Counted from the first letter of the stretch, positions 1 to 10,370 are shown. The stretch is 64,000 nucleotides of DNA from Paracentrotus lividus (GCA_940671915.1 CALNVZ010001235.1:1-64000), one strand, 5' to 3'. Numbers and translations are program-made. Notes: a model not told the origin generated them from the sequence alone.

Positions 1-190
1 AAAAAAACTATAGACGCCAAAACAAGGTTCGGCCCCAAAATTGCAATCTGCTGCTGGACTATTGTGATTTTAGGCTTGCGAACTTCAAAAAATGACATTT
101 TTGCATTTAACCATTGCTCACTGAAGCATGGCAACATGATTTTTCCTAAAATTCACTCCCATGGTAGCTAATTAAATTCCCTACATGGAC
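1..190 (+). repeat. Dispersed repeat R1, fragment at window edge
   Basis: The segment ACTATAGACGCCAAAACAAG with the following 40 bases recurs in reverse complement near 36605-36675 and in direct orientation near 51310 and 56330. The part from about 64 to 190 (GCTTGCGAACTTCAAAAAAT and the following CACTGAAGCATGG) also matches the reverse complement of 45320-45428. It is therefore a mobile or duplicated sequence and not unique DNA. No protein-coding motif is visible and its class is unknown. Confidence 0.75.
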
Positions 191-363
191 ATATAATAAG
201 ATTTTTGTAACTCCTCCTACTAAAAAAATTATTGATATTTGAAATAGGGGGAACTTTCTGTTTGTGTTGTGTTTAGTTTTAAATGAGGAAAACATGTTTT
301 AAAAACTTCCTTAGGAATTCGCATTCTTCCAGTCACTAGTTTCGGCTTTCTTTCCTGATTTAG

Positions 364-678
364 TCACTCGACATTAACGATGATGGAGCCGCTAGGGGGA
401 TCAATCTCGCATTGTCCGGATCAACAGATGCTACTGTGACCTACATGGAGATGAAGCCTATAAAGAAAGGCGAATCTTCAATAAAAGCCATAGAGAAGGA
501 TGTCCAGGTGTATGTAAGTCCAACGCCCTTTCGAAAGCAACGGAAATACGATTCAAATGATCACGAGGAGCATACGTATGTTAATGCCCAAACGTCAATC
601 GTTGGTAAAATGGCTAAAAGTACGACAAAAATTAGGGCAAGTAATTTTGATCTAGACGATGTATTTACAACATATTAA
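364..678 (+). CDS. Putative 3'-terminal exon of a receptor-like protein (cytoplasmic tail)
   Basis: A frame opens directly after the acceptor-like TTTCTTTCCTGATTTAG (ends 363) and runs 104 codons to TAA at 676-678. I start at the splice junction because no in-frame ATG lies near the beginning; the previous in-frame codon is TAG, inside the presumed intron. The peptide is hydrophilic, rich in Lys, Ser, Thr and Asp, and has no membrane segment or Cys. It carries tyrosine motifs at about residue 27 (YMEM, a YxxM PI3K-SH2 type), residue 50 (YVSP) and residue 72 (YVNA, a YxN Grb2-SH2 type), and ends DLDDVFTTY. Such spacing is typical of cytoplasmic tails of signalling receptors; that function is inference. 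AATAAA follows 89 bases after the stop. The rest of the gene would lie left of the window. It could be a chance frame, but acceptor, frame and poly(A) signal agree. Confidence 0.55.
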   Translation, partial: SLDINDDGAARGINLALSGSTDATVTYMEMKPIKKGESSIKAIEKDVQVYVSPTPFRKQRKYDSNDHEEHTYVNAQTSIVGKMAKSTTKIRASNFDLDDVFTTY

Positions 679-766
679 TGAAATACAGTTAACCCAGCTG
701 TATCTTTGTTTAAATATTAATCGTCAAATATAGGAAAGAGCTTTGACGTTATTGTAGATGGTGTCA

Positions 767-772
767 AATAAA
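767..772 (+). promoter_or_regulatory. Candidate poly(A) signal AATAAA
   Basis: A canonical AATAAA lies 89 bases beyond the stop of the 364-678 frame, followed by T-rich sequence from about 800. It fits as the 3'-end signal of that gene. AATAAA is common in AT-rich DNA, so the support comes from its position. Confidence 0.4.
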
Positions 773-1074
773 CCCGTCAATGTGTAACTCCCTAAGAATT
801 TTAACTTTACTTTTTCTCTTTAATATTTATAAATGTTTTAACTTGTTGCATACATTGCAATTTTTATTACTATTTTTTTTGGGGTATAAATGTTAGCTTT
901 TAACAGAAAATACCAACTTATTACACCTGATTTTGTTTAATAACTTTCAGTACCCTTTACAATCAGTTTCAAGCATATTAAAATCAGTATAGATAGTTTT
1001 GAAATTGAATATACTGTAACACAAACAAAAATCTCAAGGATAATCTTCAGTTCTGACAAAACGCCATTAGTATC

Positions 1075-1583
1075 GTTCACACGGCAAGCCTTAACTCCAA
1101 GTTAACTCCAAGTTGTCCTCGAGGACTATGTTCTCGAGGACAACTTGGAGTTAACTTGGAGTTAAGGCCCGTGTGAACGAACTCGGTGTTTATGTTCTCG
1201 AGGACAAGTCGGGGTTTATGTTCTCGACAGATCTTAGGGTTAAGGCTCGAAACTCCAAGCGGTGGGTGGTCTCCGATCGCGCGTTTGACCGTGTGGACAC
1301 GATTTTAACTTGGAGTTACTGTTCTCGAGGATAAGAGTGACCTCTTGTAACGGTTAAACTTCCGGTTCAGTCAAGGGACATAGCCGAATAGTACAGGGAA
1401 ATAAATAGCGTACGCTACATACAACTTGTACTTCCGGTCATCGAGCCTCTCACTTATCATCGAGGATAACTATCCTCGAGGATAAGCACTCCGTGTGAAC
1501 GCAACTCGAGAACAAGCCGTCGGGGTTTAAATTCTTAAGGATACAGTCCTCGAGGACTAAAACCCCGATGGTCCCGTGTGAAC
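1075..1583. mobile_element. Palindrome-rich non-autonomous element, TIR GTTCACACGG
   Basis: The element starts with GTTCACACGG (1075-1084) and ends with the exact complement CCGTGTGAAC (1574-1583). Inside the left end lies a 36-bp perfect inverted repeat (1088-1123 against 1133-1168) built from TTAACTCCAAG units and CTCGAGGAC. CTCGAG-containing sequences and further GTGTGAAC ends recur to 1583, as if copies had nested. No coding capacity is seen. I could not identify a convincing target-site duplication, so the superfamily is open. Confidence 0.7.
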
Positions 1584-1985
1584 ATAGCTATTGAAAGTAT
1601 TTTTAAATGTAGTGACAATTCAGAGAAGCAAGTAATATAAGCAAGTATTCGAAAAATATCTTGTACACAATGATAGCAGGAAAAAAATATGTACGTGCAG
1701 ATCTTCATCTAAGTATCAGCATGATCATGATTTAGGAAATTTAATGTAGAAAACATAAATGACAAGCGGAAAAGAGGGATAAACAGAAAAGTGAAGACTG
1801 GACTGAGCCGAACTTATACGTTTGAACCTTTAAGAATCCAAAGGATTTTGTTGTGGATATCAATAAGTTGCTTCGATGTCTTACTTCTGTCTTCGAACAG
1901 TCTGTGATGATGTTGTATCTGACAACATGAATTCCTGAAATGAAATAAAATGTTCACCTGTTAAGGAAAAATAACTACTTTTCTT
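1584..1985. other. No recognised feature
   Basis: AT-rich sequence without a convincing open frame, repeat or RNA motif. Confidence 0.6.
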
Positions 1986-2072
1986 TCAAGCGCATAGGGA
2001 CTTTCTTTATGTTTGTGATATGCGCTATATAAGAAACGTTAATTATTATTATTATTATTATTATTATTATTT
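1986..2072 (+). mobile_element. LINE/SINE 3' tail with (ATT)n
   Basis: AAGCGCATAGGGA followed by GCGCTATATAAG and an (ATT)n run has the form of CR1/L2-type retroposon 3' ends, where a GCGC-containing stem precedes a trinucleotide tail. The same arrangement ends the LINE at 37261-37993. The body upstream is not recognisable, so this is a short 5'-truncated copy. An (ATTT)n run follows at about 2127-2151. Confidence 0.55.
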
Positions 2073-2239
2073 TGTAAGGTGTATATATTTTTACACTTTT
2101 TATAAATTTGAAGTGCATTAATTTTGATTTATTTATTTATTTATTTATTTTGGTGTAGATCATTTGGAATAGCTCGTTGGTCTAGAGACAATAATATACT
2201 ATAACAGAGTATTATTTTCACGAGGTTTTTTTGCATGTT

Positions 2240-2290
2240 TAATAATAATAATAATAATAAACTGGTTCTTATAAAGCGCAGTACACTACA
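2240..2290 (-). mobile_element. Second LINE/SINE 3' tail, opposite orientation
   Basis: (AAT)n at 2240-2260 followed by TTCTTATAAAGCGC is the reverse complement of the tail type at 1986-2072. It marks another short retroposon copy on the other strand. Nothing further is recognisable of its body. Confidence 0.45.
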
Positions 2291-3205
2291 ACGAAAATAA
2301 ATAAGTATATTTTAAATTTATAATTAATAATATGTTTCATTATAACCATGAATCAAGTACATGTCTTTGCATCCGAGGTTAAATTCTTATCAAGTTTTGC
2401 TTATCATGCTTATGTAGAAGTTGTACCATATTGCATTAGAAGCACCTTAGAAGTGACAGCAGCACAGCCATTACAACAAGATCCATCAGTACAGTCTGTG
2501 TCAAATAAAATGGTACAGTTGGAAAACAATTTTTTATAGTATGAAAATCAATCACATCCTATTATCATTTGGTATTTTCATAAAGCAGGAAAATCAGACT
2601 TTCTTCTGCAATTTTTTCATCACATTTGGAGCAGTATTTTTTGAGATATGACTAATTTTATGTAATCAAGAAAAATCCATTTTTTGCACGCCGTCCCATG
2701 CCTTTGTGTAGGTTTCGCATAATGGCCATGAATTCAGCGCCCCTAAACAACAGGAGTGCGTAATTTTGATTTGTTCCTCGTCGCACAAAATTTAGCATAA
2801 CTTTTGTTTTACGAAAGCAAATTATACAGAACAAAGAGCATCAGCAAGGAAAATCTTTTGACTTTAATTTGGTACCACATACACATATTATATGAAACGA
2901 TTTCACACCTAAATTATTTTTCCCCCGACTGTACCATTTTTTTTTACACAGACTGTAGACAGTCTGATATTGTCAGCAATAAAGCAAACTATTTGTGCTA
3001 TGTACTTATATTAAAAAAAATCTCATTCGTTTAATCATTCAATGACGAATTTTACTTTCCGTGACAAAGTCGTTGAAAAACAAAGACAGAAATATGTGAA
3101 ACTGAAACTAAATGGCTTTTCAGAGGACAGATAAGTGTTTGAGTAGTCATTATTTTGTCAAAGAGGGTTATGCGTTTATGTAAATAAATTACACAGGATA
3201 TAAGT
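2291..3205. other. Unassigned AT-rich stretch
   Basis: A 63-codon ATG frame (2348-2539) and a 76-codon frame occur here, but neither shows a known domain, exon boundaries or convincing codon bias. I see no repeat match elsewhere in the window. Confidence 0.5.
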
Positions 3206-3620
3206 AATGGTGGTATCTCACTTCGCAGACGGGTTTGAGACGGTTTTGTAAGAGTTTTGAGACTGTTTTAAGACTGTTTTAAAAACTTGTCGCGGAGACA
3301 TCTCCGAGACGTCTCATGAGTCCCCGGGACGTTTCATGAGTTTCGGGAAACTCAGTAGTAGTCCCAAATCCGTTCCGCGACGGAAAAATACTTCCGGATA
3401 CAATACTTTCTTTCCGTCGCGGAGACGTCTCCGATTCCTTTTTTCCATTGTGGAACCGGATTTGGGACTACTTTGAGACGGTTCTGAGATTCCCGAAACT
3501 TATGAAACGTCGCGGGGATTTCGCAGACGTCTCCGCCACAAGTTTCTACAGTCTCAACTGTTTCAATAATCGTCTCAAAGTAGTCCCAAACCCGTCTCCG
3601 CGAAGTAAGATACCGCCGTT
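3206..3620. mobile_element. MITE family M1, copy 1 (GAGACGTCTC-rich)
   Basis: Left end GGTGGTATCTCACTTCGC (3209) pairs with right end GCGAAGTAAGATACCGCC (to 3617). The interior is filled with degenerate inverted blocks of CGGAGACGTCTCCG, TTTGAGACGG and AGTAGTCCCAAA. TAA before the left end and TTA after the right end suggest a 3-bp TWA target as used by PIF/Harbinger elements, or part of the terminal repeat. Related copies are at 29813-30058 and 40405-40690. The open frame inside (3448-3648) is a shadow of the inverted repeats. Confidence 0.75.
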
Positions 3621-3699
3621 AGTGCTAGAGGTTTCAGATTTAAGTTAACATTTAAATAAATTGGAGAAAGGGAAATTAATATGAGATACCTGAACGCAA

Positions 3700-4702
3700 T
3701 ATACGCTGTCCAGCATACAGGTGGAATATTTCTTTTGCCTTTATAACGACATGATTTTGCTCCGGCTTTAATTTCTTAAATATGTTTGTCTCTGCTTTTA
3801 CTTTTTGTGACCCTGGTTATCTTGGACATTCTCCCAGCCCTTTAAGTGGACTTTTTTTCAAAAACGATTTTGTCAACCCCCATGATGCCCATTTTTGTCA
3901 TCGTTTTCTCATTTTGGGCCCCTTTTTGTTTTCCCGGCCGATCAAGCCCCCCTCAGTCCTACCCCCAGGAAACGCATATAAGGTGTATTGTTTATATTGT
4001 TCTTTAAGTTAAATCTATATTTTTGGGGACGGGTTTAGGTATCTTGTCTAGGGGAGGGGTTGAAGTAAATATTGAGACTGGTGAAAATTCGAAATATTTT
4101 ATTCCATCTTTATGCTAAAAACAAAAGAAATAAAAAACAATCTTTAACCCTTAAATGTCACCATTTTCCCCCGTAATTTTTGTTTAGTCTTGATGACAAG
4201 GTTGTAAATGGTAATTATAGATAACTTTTCATTTGATTTATATTTGGTTGAGATTTAACAATACAATTTAGGGAAGATATAAATTTCCATGGTGTAAAAT
4301 GAATAAAATCCATGTTGAAACCAAATCAAAATAAATTTGACCCCTCCCCTAGACAAAAGTCAAGCCTCTAACCATAACACTACATTTTACTTAATGAACA
4401 ATAACAAATCTACACCTCAGACGTGATTTTGTTGGGGTAGGACTGAGGGGGCTTGGTGGGTCGCGTAAACAAAAAGGGGGCCCCAAAATACGAAAAAAAA
4501 TACGAAAATGGCCATCTTCGGGGGTGACAAATTTTATGGAAGAAAAATCTCCGGGAAGGGTTGAGAGAACGTCAAAGATATAACCAAGATCTCGGAAAGT
4601 AAAAGCGGTGACAAACACGTTCAAAAAATTACAGCCGAACAGCATAATGTGGCTTGAGCCAAAAACAAAATATTCCACCTTTAAGACGAACAGTGTGTTA
4701 TA
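3700..4702. mobile_element. Foldback element family FB1, copy 1
   Basis: Two arms of about 300 bp (3700-4010 and 4395-4702) are inverted and imperfectly complementary. They begin and end around GGTGGAATATT and AATATTCCACC and carry TGCTCCGGCTTTAATTTCTT, GCCCCTTTTTGTTT and TCAGTCC in mirrored positions. Because the arms are homologous, similar peptides (TAFTFRD and SAFTFCD) appear on opposite strands; this is repeat structure, not a gene. Outer bases resemble a Tc1/mariner-like CACTGTCCGTC terminus. A second copy is at 11078-11641. Confidence 0.75.
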
Positions 4703-5041
4703 TATGACCACGGTTCAAATTGGAAATGAGAAATGGCAATTTGTTATTTTCATGAACATTTATTGTAAAATTATGGTGGCCCTGAAGGGACACTACAAAT
4801 AGACGAAATCGCGAATATTGACGACGAAATTGGCTAAGAAATTCACGACGTCGCCGATTTCGCCGTGAATTTTTTTTTTTTTAATATGAGGATCGCCCAA
4901 GCAAGCAACAAATTCACGACGAAATTCGCGACGACATTCACGACGTCGCCAATTTCGCCGTGAATTTTTTTTTTATATGAGGATCGCCCAAGCAAGCAAC
5001 AAATTCGCGACGAAATTCGCGACGTCGCCAATTTCGTCGTG

Positions 5042-5044
<3 letters not shown>

Positions 5045-5084
<40 letters not shown>
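5045..5084 (+). repeat. Poly(T) tract
   Basis: Roughly forty consecutive T after GTCGTGAATT within the left arm of the long-inverted-repeat element. It produces a poly-lysine frame on the minus strand that is not a gene. Confidence 0.9.
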
Positions 5085-5087
<3 letters not shown>

Positions 5088-5524
5088 TGCTTGGGCGGTC
5101 CTCGTATAGACCGGGAGCCCAGAAGATTATTTAGTTGAGAAGAGACATAAGGTTTGATGGTCTCATCATGCCAGGACATAGCCAAGAGTCAATAAATGCA
5201 TTGCTGGCAGGCCACATCCTGCAGGAAGCCTTGAGGGACCAAAAAGGGGGGCCTCAAAATGCATTAAATTAGTTGAGAAGAGACATGGACAAAAATTGGT
5301 GGATATCGTTTATGAGGGGGTACCTCATATAAATTCGGCAATGATAGCAATTTTATGCTGTATCAAGGCCCAGACAGTAGCCCTAAAGTGCCCCCTCCCA
5401 CGCGTTATCTAAGCGATAGCACATGGAGCGGAGTATCGGTCAATTTAATTGAATTAACATTTTCAACGAAAGTGCTTGTAAGAAATTTCAGATTGATCGG
5501 AGATAGTTTAAAATTGACAAAGAA

Positions 5525-6045
5525 ACCTATATTATGACTGGCGACCCCATATACTATTATGACTAGCGAACCTTTTCTCCTATTATGACTGGCGAACCCC
5601 ATATATTACCATGATTAGCGACCCTTTTCTTCTATTATGAATAGCGACTCCCATCTACTACAATAATTATGAATGGTGACCCTCATCTACTAATATGACT
5701 AGTGACCTTCTTCTCCTATTATGATTAGCGACCTCCATATACCATTATCACTAGCGGCCCTTTTCTCCTATTATGAATGGCGACCCCATCTACTATTATC
5801 ACTGGAGACCCTCATCTTCTATTATGAATAGCGACCCTTATGAATAATGGCCCTTTTCACTGTATACTTGATTATGACTAGTGACCCTCTTCTTTGATTA
5901 TGAATAGCGTCCCTCTTCGTTTATTATGACAAGCGATCCTTATGACTGTTGACCCAAATGAATGGTGACCCTCATGAACATTATGACTAGCAGTCCATAT
6001 GAATAGCGGGTATTGTGACTACCGGTCCTTATGACTACCAGGTGG
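5525..6045 (+). repeat. Minisatellite, TATTATGACTAGCGACC unit
   Basis: About 18-20 degenerate copies of a 26-30 bp unit containing TATTATGACTAGCGACC, with alternations CTTTTCTCC and CCCATCTAC. The array lies in the centre of the 4775-9030 element. It has no persistent frame. Confidence 0.85.
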
Positions 6046-6236
6046 ACCCCATAGACACATTGTATCACATTTGGTACCCATAGTTAAACCACATAAAATT
6101 ATTTAAGCTATGGCTTATTTAGAACATTATTATTAATTTAGAACACCTTTGTGAATACGGGCCATTGGTGTTTTGATTATCCCTGTAGTGTAGTACTTCC
6201 GGGGCAAAAGAAATTGCCCATGTCCCTCGTTTAAAG

Positions 6237-6673
6237 GTAGTATCAGCCTTTTTCACAAATTGCGAAAACTAATGCAACTTGGCATAACTGTAGAATATGA
6301 TCGACCTATACTGTCTATTCAATCTTACTGTCATAGGTTGCCTAGATCAGAAACGAAAATCAGACTACCAATCTTGACCAGCTCTCCATCAACATCGTGG
6401 ATATTGCAGCGCGTGCAGCACGGACCGTACACAGCAATATACACACGGCGCATCAGCGTGCATTATTCTCTGCGCTAACGGTCAGCGGTTCGCACCGTAC
6501 GGTATATTTTTCGAGGTTCGAAAAAATAGGAATGAATTTTGATAATCGCAATATAATGACAAACATACACTTTTGAGCTTAATCATGTTGTGGGAAGATA
6601 TAGTCATTGGTATACTACTATATCCTCTAAAAACTAGAAATTTAATATTTTTGCCTGCAAAAGGCTGACACTA
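6237..6673. mobile_element. MITE with TIR GTAGTATCAGCCTTTT
   Basis: GTAGTATCAGCCTTTT (6237) and AAAAGGCTGACACTAC... (ending 6673) are imperfect terminal inverted repeats around 437 bp of non-coding DNA. It sits inside the 4775-9030 element, next to duplicated GTAGTACTTCCGGGGCAAAAG-type sequence that belongs to the host arm. No clear target duplication was found. Confidence 0.55.
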
Positions 6674-7559
6674 CATAACACGAGGGTACTGTCTGGGCCT
6701 TTGTACACTATATAATTGCTGTCATTGCTGTTTTGGTTATCTCTGGTGTGTAATACTTTCATTGCAAAAGGAATTTAGCCATGTCTCTTTTGAACTAATT
6801 CAAACGTATGAGTGGGGCCCTTTGGGGCTACAAATTGCCGTCATTGCTGATTTTATATTTGGTACCCCCTCAGGAACGATATCCACCAAGTTTTGTCCAT
6901 GTCTCTTCTCAACTTATTTAATGCATTTTTGAGGCTTCCTGTACAGGATATGGCCTGCCAGCAATCCATTTTATTGACTCTTGGCCAGTGGCGTATCTAG
7001 GGGGGGGGCAAGGGGGCACGCGCCCCGGGCCAAGCTTCAGGGGGCGCAAAAAAGGAAAAAGAAAAAAAAAAAAGAAAAAAGAAGAAGAAAGGAAAGAAGA
7101 AGAAGAAGAAGGATAAGAAGAGGGAGAAGGAGAAGGAGAAATAGGAGATCGGTGATCGGTGATCAACAGTGGATATTGGGGCTATGTTTCCTCTCAATAT
7201 TATTTTGGCGCCCCCTACATAGCACCACTAAGTTAAAATTTTTGGGCGTCCCAAAGTTTCTAGTCATGTTTTAGGTTTAGTACCTTTTATCTTAGTTTCG
7301 GGTCGATTTTGCGCTCCCTGTATTGGCCTAGGCCTATAATGAAGATCAAATCGGCGCCCTTAACTTCCATTTAGCGTCCCTCTATAAAGGTTAAGATCAA
7401 TTGTGTGCCCTCCTAATCCTCATTTAAAGACCAATTTGACATCTCCTGAGTTTCGATTTAATTTGGAGCCCCTTAAAATTGTTCAAGATCAATATGGCGC
7501 CTCAAATGGTAAGATCAATTTGCCCCTCCCCATCCCCCCCCCCCCTCTGCTTCAGATAA

Positions 7560-7980
7560 ACATCAAGGTCCCTGAAAGTAATTTTTTTTTTTTTTTTCTT
7601 CATCATTATCAATTGTCTTTTTTTCCGTATTCTCTATCAATACCTGTTCCTTGCAAAGTTTATTCAAGTTTAGAGCTCTATAATTTTTCGCTAGCGCTTC
7701 GCGCTCGCATTATATTATATGTTTAAAAATCATTTGTGGAAGACCAACAAAAAAGGTTTAAAATTATTTTTCCTACCAAAAAAAATCCGATGCATACAAC
7801 TCCCAAAACACTTAGTGCAATATGCCTTTTGACATCCTTTGACATCCCGAAGGTTAGGCATTTTTTTAAAATTAATTGTACCTTCGTTGATAACGAAATC
7901 TGTATTCATTATTCTTATATGCTAGATTTGCAAGAACTCAAAATTTTCCGCTCGCGCTTCGCACTCGCATTAAATTAAAA
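7560..7980. repeat. Two CGCTTCGCGCTCGC-containing units inside the hAT
   Basis: Near 7690-7715 and 7948-7972, a TTTTCGCT-AGCGCTTCGCGCTCGCATTA-like motif occurs twice about 260 bp apart. The same motif recurs in arrays at 22.7-22.9, 44.7-45.2, 46.9-47.5, 52.1-52.6 and 63.1 kb. Confidence 0.7.
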
Positions 7981-8085
7981 TATTTGCAGAGGAAACAAAA
8001 ATTAATAATTTACTTGTACGTATGGACAGCAAATCATCCCCAGGTCTAGGGACATGTATATATGCCACTGGTACAATCAACTATA

Positions 8086-8742
8086 CCGTGTGCAATAAGT
8101 ATTGTCACCCCCTAAGTCGTGCTTGTATCGGATATATACTTAAGGGAGTAATGATTTCGGCTTTCAAACAAATATGCCAGCATAGGGGATGAAATTACCT
8201 TTTTTATGCTGCATAGATGAACTTTGTGTGATATGTATAAGTAGAGCTATGCTGGTTTGAACTTTCACGCAAGAATTTAGAGATCTCAAACCTCCTTTTT
8301 GACATTGAAAAATGGTGGACAATAATAACAGGAGGAAGAAGGAAAGTACTGAGATCGAAATTAAAAATCAATTGAATTAGCTAAAACTTGGAGAAAAGAA
8401 GGGAAAACGAACAAGGAGATAGCAAGTCTGCTTGGCAGGTCAACAAGATGAGTTTAATGGTGGAGCAATGCTAGGAAAGATGGGTTGAAGAATAAGCATC
8501 GATCAGCTAGGCCGTCTTTACTTGGTCAAGCTTAGAAAAAATGGTCAGATCGTGGGTCCAGCGTTATTGATCCCCAGGGGGAAACACTTTCCGTTAAATT
8601 GCTATTTCAGATAATATTAATGTTAACTGATATATTATAAGTAAAACTAATGTGTTTATACCAATAAATTCAGTCACATGAAGAATTATACTGTATTTTT
8701 ATATCTTCTATGTAAGGGGGCGACAATACTTATTGCACACGG
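8086..8742. mobile_element. Tc1/mariner-type element nested in the hAT
   Basis: CCGTGTGCAATAAGTATTGT (8086) pairs with ACAATACTTATTGCACACGG (to 8742), flanked by TA on both sides (8084-8085 and 8743-8744), the hallmark of Tc1/mariner insertion. At 657 bp it is a deletion derivative that still holds a transposase N-terminal fragment at 8404-8535. Confidence 0.85.
8404..8535 (+). pseudogene. Tc1/mariner transposase HTH remnant
   Basis: One frame reads KTNKEIASLLGRSTR, two stops, then NARKDGLKNKHRSARP. This matches the general form of Tc1-like DNA-binding N-termini: a helix-turn-helix with KEIAxLLGRS, then a basic linker ending in GRP (here ARP). Upstream TWRKEG-like codons are one frame off. 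The catalytic DDE/D part is absent. Recognition is from memory of the family. Confidence 0.6.
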
Positions 8743-9030
8743 TATAAAACAAATCGTTGAGCAGAACTGGAGTAGACCGGGGGGAGGCGCAAAGTCAATA
8801 TTTGCCCCGGGCGCACTTGACCCTAGATACGCCACTGCTCTTGGCTGCGTCCTGACATGATGAGACCATCAAACCTTATGTCTCTTCTCAACTAAATAAA
8901 TCTTCTGGGCTCCCGGTCTATACGAGGACCACCCAAGGAGGCAAAAAAAAATTCACGATGAAATTTGCCACGAAATTCGCGAAGTCGTGAATTTCGTCGT
9001 GAATATTTGCGATATCCCTTCAGGTCCACC

Positions 9031-9540
9031 TTATAAAATATCCCACGACAATATTAATGATTATTATCCATACAGAGGGTTTTAGAGGCCAAATACAAGT
9101 GTTATTTTGTTGATGCACTTCATAAACTTGACCTAATTGACAAAGTTCGTTGAACTCGCCCAATATTGTGGCCTCGCTGCCCAATATCGATAATATTGGG
9201 CAGCAAGATGGGAAATCCCCAAAGTTGAAAGTGAGATAACCAGAGAGATTAATATTTGTGTTTTGTTTTTTGAGGGAGAACACAAAATTTTCTTCAGGGG
9301 GTCGGGAGCCTTTTTTTGTTGTGGGGGGGGGGGGGCATATTTTTTTTAAAAATCTGTTGGGGGCAATTTTTTTTTTTTTTTGTTCACGAACCAAACAAAA
9401 TTGAGGGCATTTTTTTTGGGTGGGGCGGATTTTTTGGGGCCCATTTTTTTTCAGAATAAAAGAAATTTGGGGGCATTTTTTGGCGGGTTTTTTTTTTTTT
9501 TTGGGGGGGGGGCAGATTTTTTTTTTCTTGTATCAACCTC
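9031..9540. repeat. G/T homopolymer-rich stretch after unassigned sequence
   Basis: After unassigned sequence, positions about 9300-9530 contain repeated blocks of GGGGGCATTTTTT with long G and T runs. The frames here are homopolymer artefacts. Such tracts are also prone to consensus errors. Confidence 0.6.
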
Positions 9541-10024
9541 AAGGCCACCCAATATTCTTTAATTATTAACAACCACAAATGCTTATAATATTAGGATATA
9601 AAACAAAAATGCATTTGAAATATTTCCATCTATGGTTTTTGTTTATATTGGTGGTATCTCTTCACTTCAATTTAATGTTACTAAAGTAATACTGAACTGA
9701 TATGAGATGAGAAGTGATTATGAATACTATCCACAATGACGTGGCCCCCTCATTTTGTATCCATTCGTGATCCTCTCTTTCAGTTCATCATCGCTCACCC
9801 CTGGATATACATGTAGTTGTGCACCTGTACGACCATACCAAAACCAAATTTACCAACTAGGGCTATATTAAACTCTTTGACCGTATACTACAAATAAATG
9901 TCCTTTTTTAAGTTGGAGGTAAAAAAAAATGTGGTGGGAGAAGAAAATGAATGATGGCGGACGTTGATTTGTAAGAGGAACTTAAACGGATGGGGTATAT
10001 GGTGATAGGGGAATGGGATTACGA
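9541..10024. other. No recognised feature
   Basis: Unassigned AT-rich DNA. No repeat match, RNA motif or exon-like frame recognised. Confidence 0.5.
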
Positions 10025-10370
10025 TCAGGAGTGTTTAAAAAAGGAGTGTTGGTGACTGAAAATGACGAGGATAAGGAGTAGGTGTTGGAGAAGAGGAGTA
10101 ATTTAGATGAGTGGAACGGATAAAAACCAATCATTGACAATAGAGGAGGAGTTATGAAAGAGAAAGCGAAGATATTAATGAAGATAGAGAACATTGGGGT
10201 TGTCCTGAGTGTTGTAAAGGGAAAGAGTTGATTGATGAGAAAGAAACTATGGCGGAAAAAAAAATTGGGATGAAAGACGAAGATGAGGAAGATGTAGTGT
10301 ATGAGGGGCATGGTGAAGATGTTAAAGGTCGGTAAATAAGAAATAGTGGATACTGTAACGAAAATGGTTT
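10025..10370 (+). repeat. Dispersed repeat DR1, copy 1
   Basis: About 345 bp of purine-rich sequence (GGAGTGTTTAAAAAAGGAGT to GTAACGAAAATGG) is repeated in the same orientation at 17412-17778 with scattered substitutions and small indels. Minus-strand frames are Ser/Phe/Pro-rich in both copies but are not conserved in reading frame, so I treat it as non-coding. Confidence 0.8.

Larger units (their letters stand above)
6986..8837. mobile_element. hAT-type transposon (non-autonomous), 8-bp TSD
   Basis: Termini CAGTGGCGTATCTAGGG and CCCTAGATACGCCACTG are inverted repeats of hAT type, and CTCTTGGC stands exactly on both sides (6978-6985 and 8838-8845), an 8-bp target-site duplication as hAT elements make. 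The interior begins with G runs and purine-rich AAGAAGAAG sequence (giving Arg/Lys-rich shadow frames), includes GCGCTTCGCGCTCGC-type motifs near 7690 and 7950, and carries a second transposon at 8086-8742. No hAT transposase is visible. Confidence 0.85.
4775..9030. mobile_element. Long-inverted-repeat DNA element, split by nested insertions
   Basis: The left terminus GGTGGCCCTGAAGGGA (4775) pairs with the right terminus TCCCTTCAGGTCCACC (to 9030), flanked on both sides by TTAT, a possible 4-bp target duplication. The left arm (to about 5430) contains three tandem blocks of TTCGCGACGAAATTCGC-type sequence separated by T runs, then GGTCCTCGTATAGACCGGGA, GTTGAGAAGAGACAT and GGTGGATATCGTT. These recur inverted at 6690-6977 and 8846-9030. 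The right arm is interrupted by the hAT at 6986-8837; a minisatellite (5525-6045) and a MITE (6237-6673) occupy the middle. No transposase remains. Confidence 0.7.

Noticed and set aside
4973..5185. Poly-lysine minus-strand frame
   Set aside because: It is the translation of the T run at 5045-5084 inside an inverted-repeat element.
6918..7274. Arg/Lys-rich and Ser/Phe-rich frames on both strands
   Set aside because: They translate the purine-rich AAGAAG tract of the hAT element; there is no domain or codon bias.
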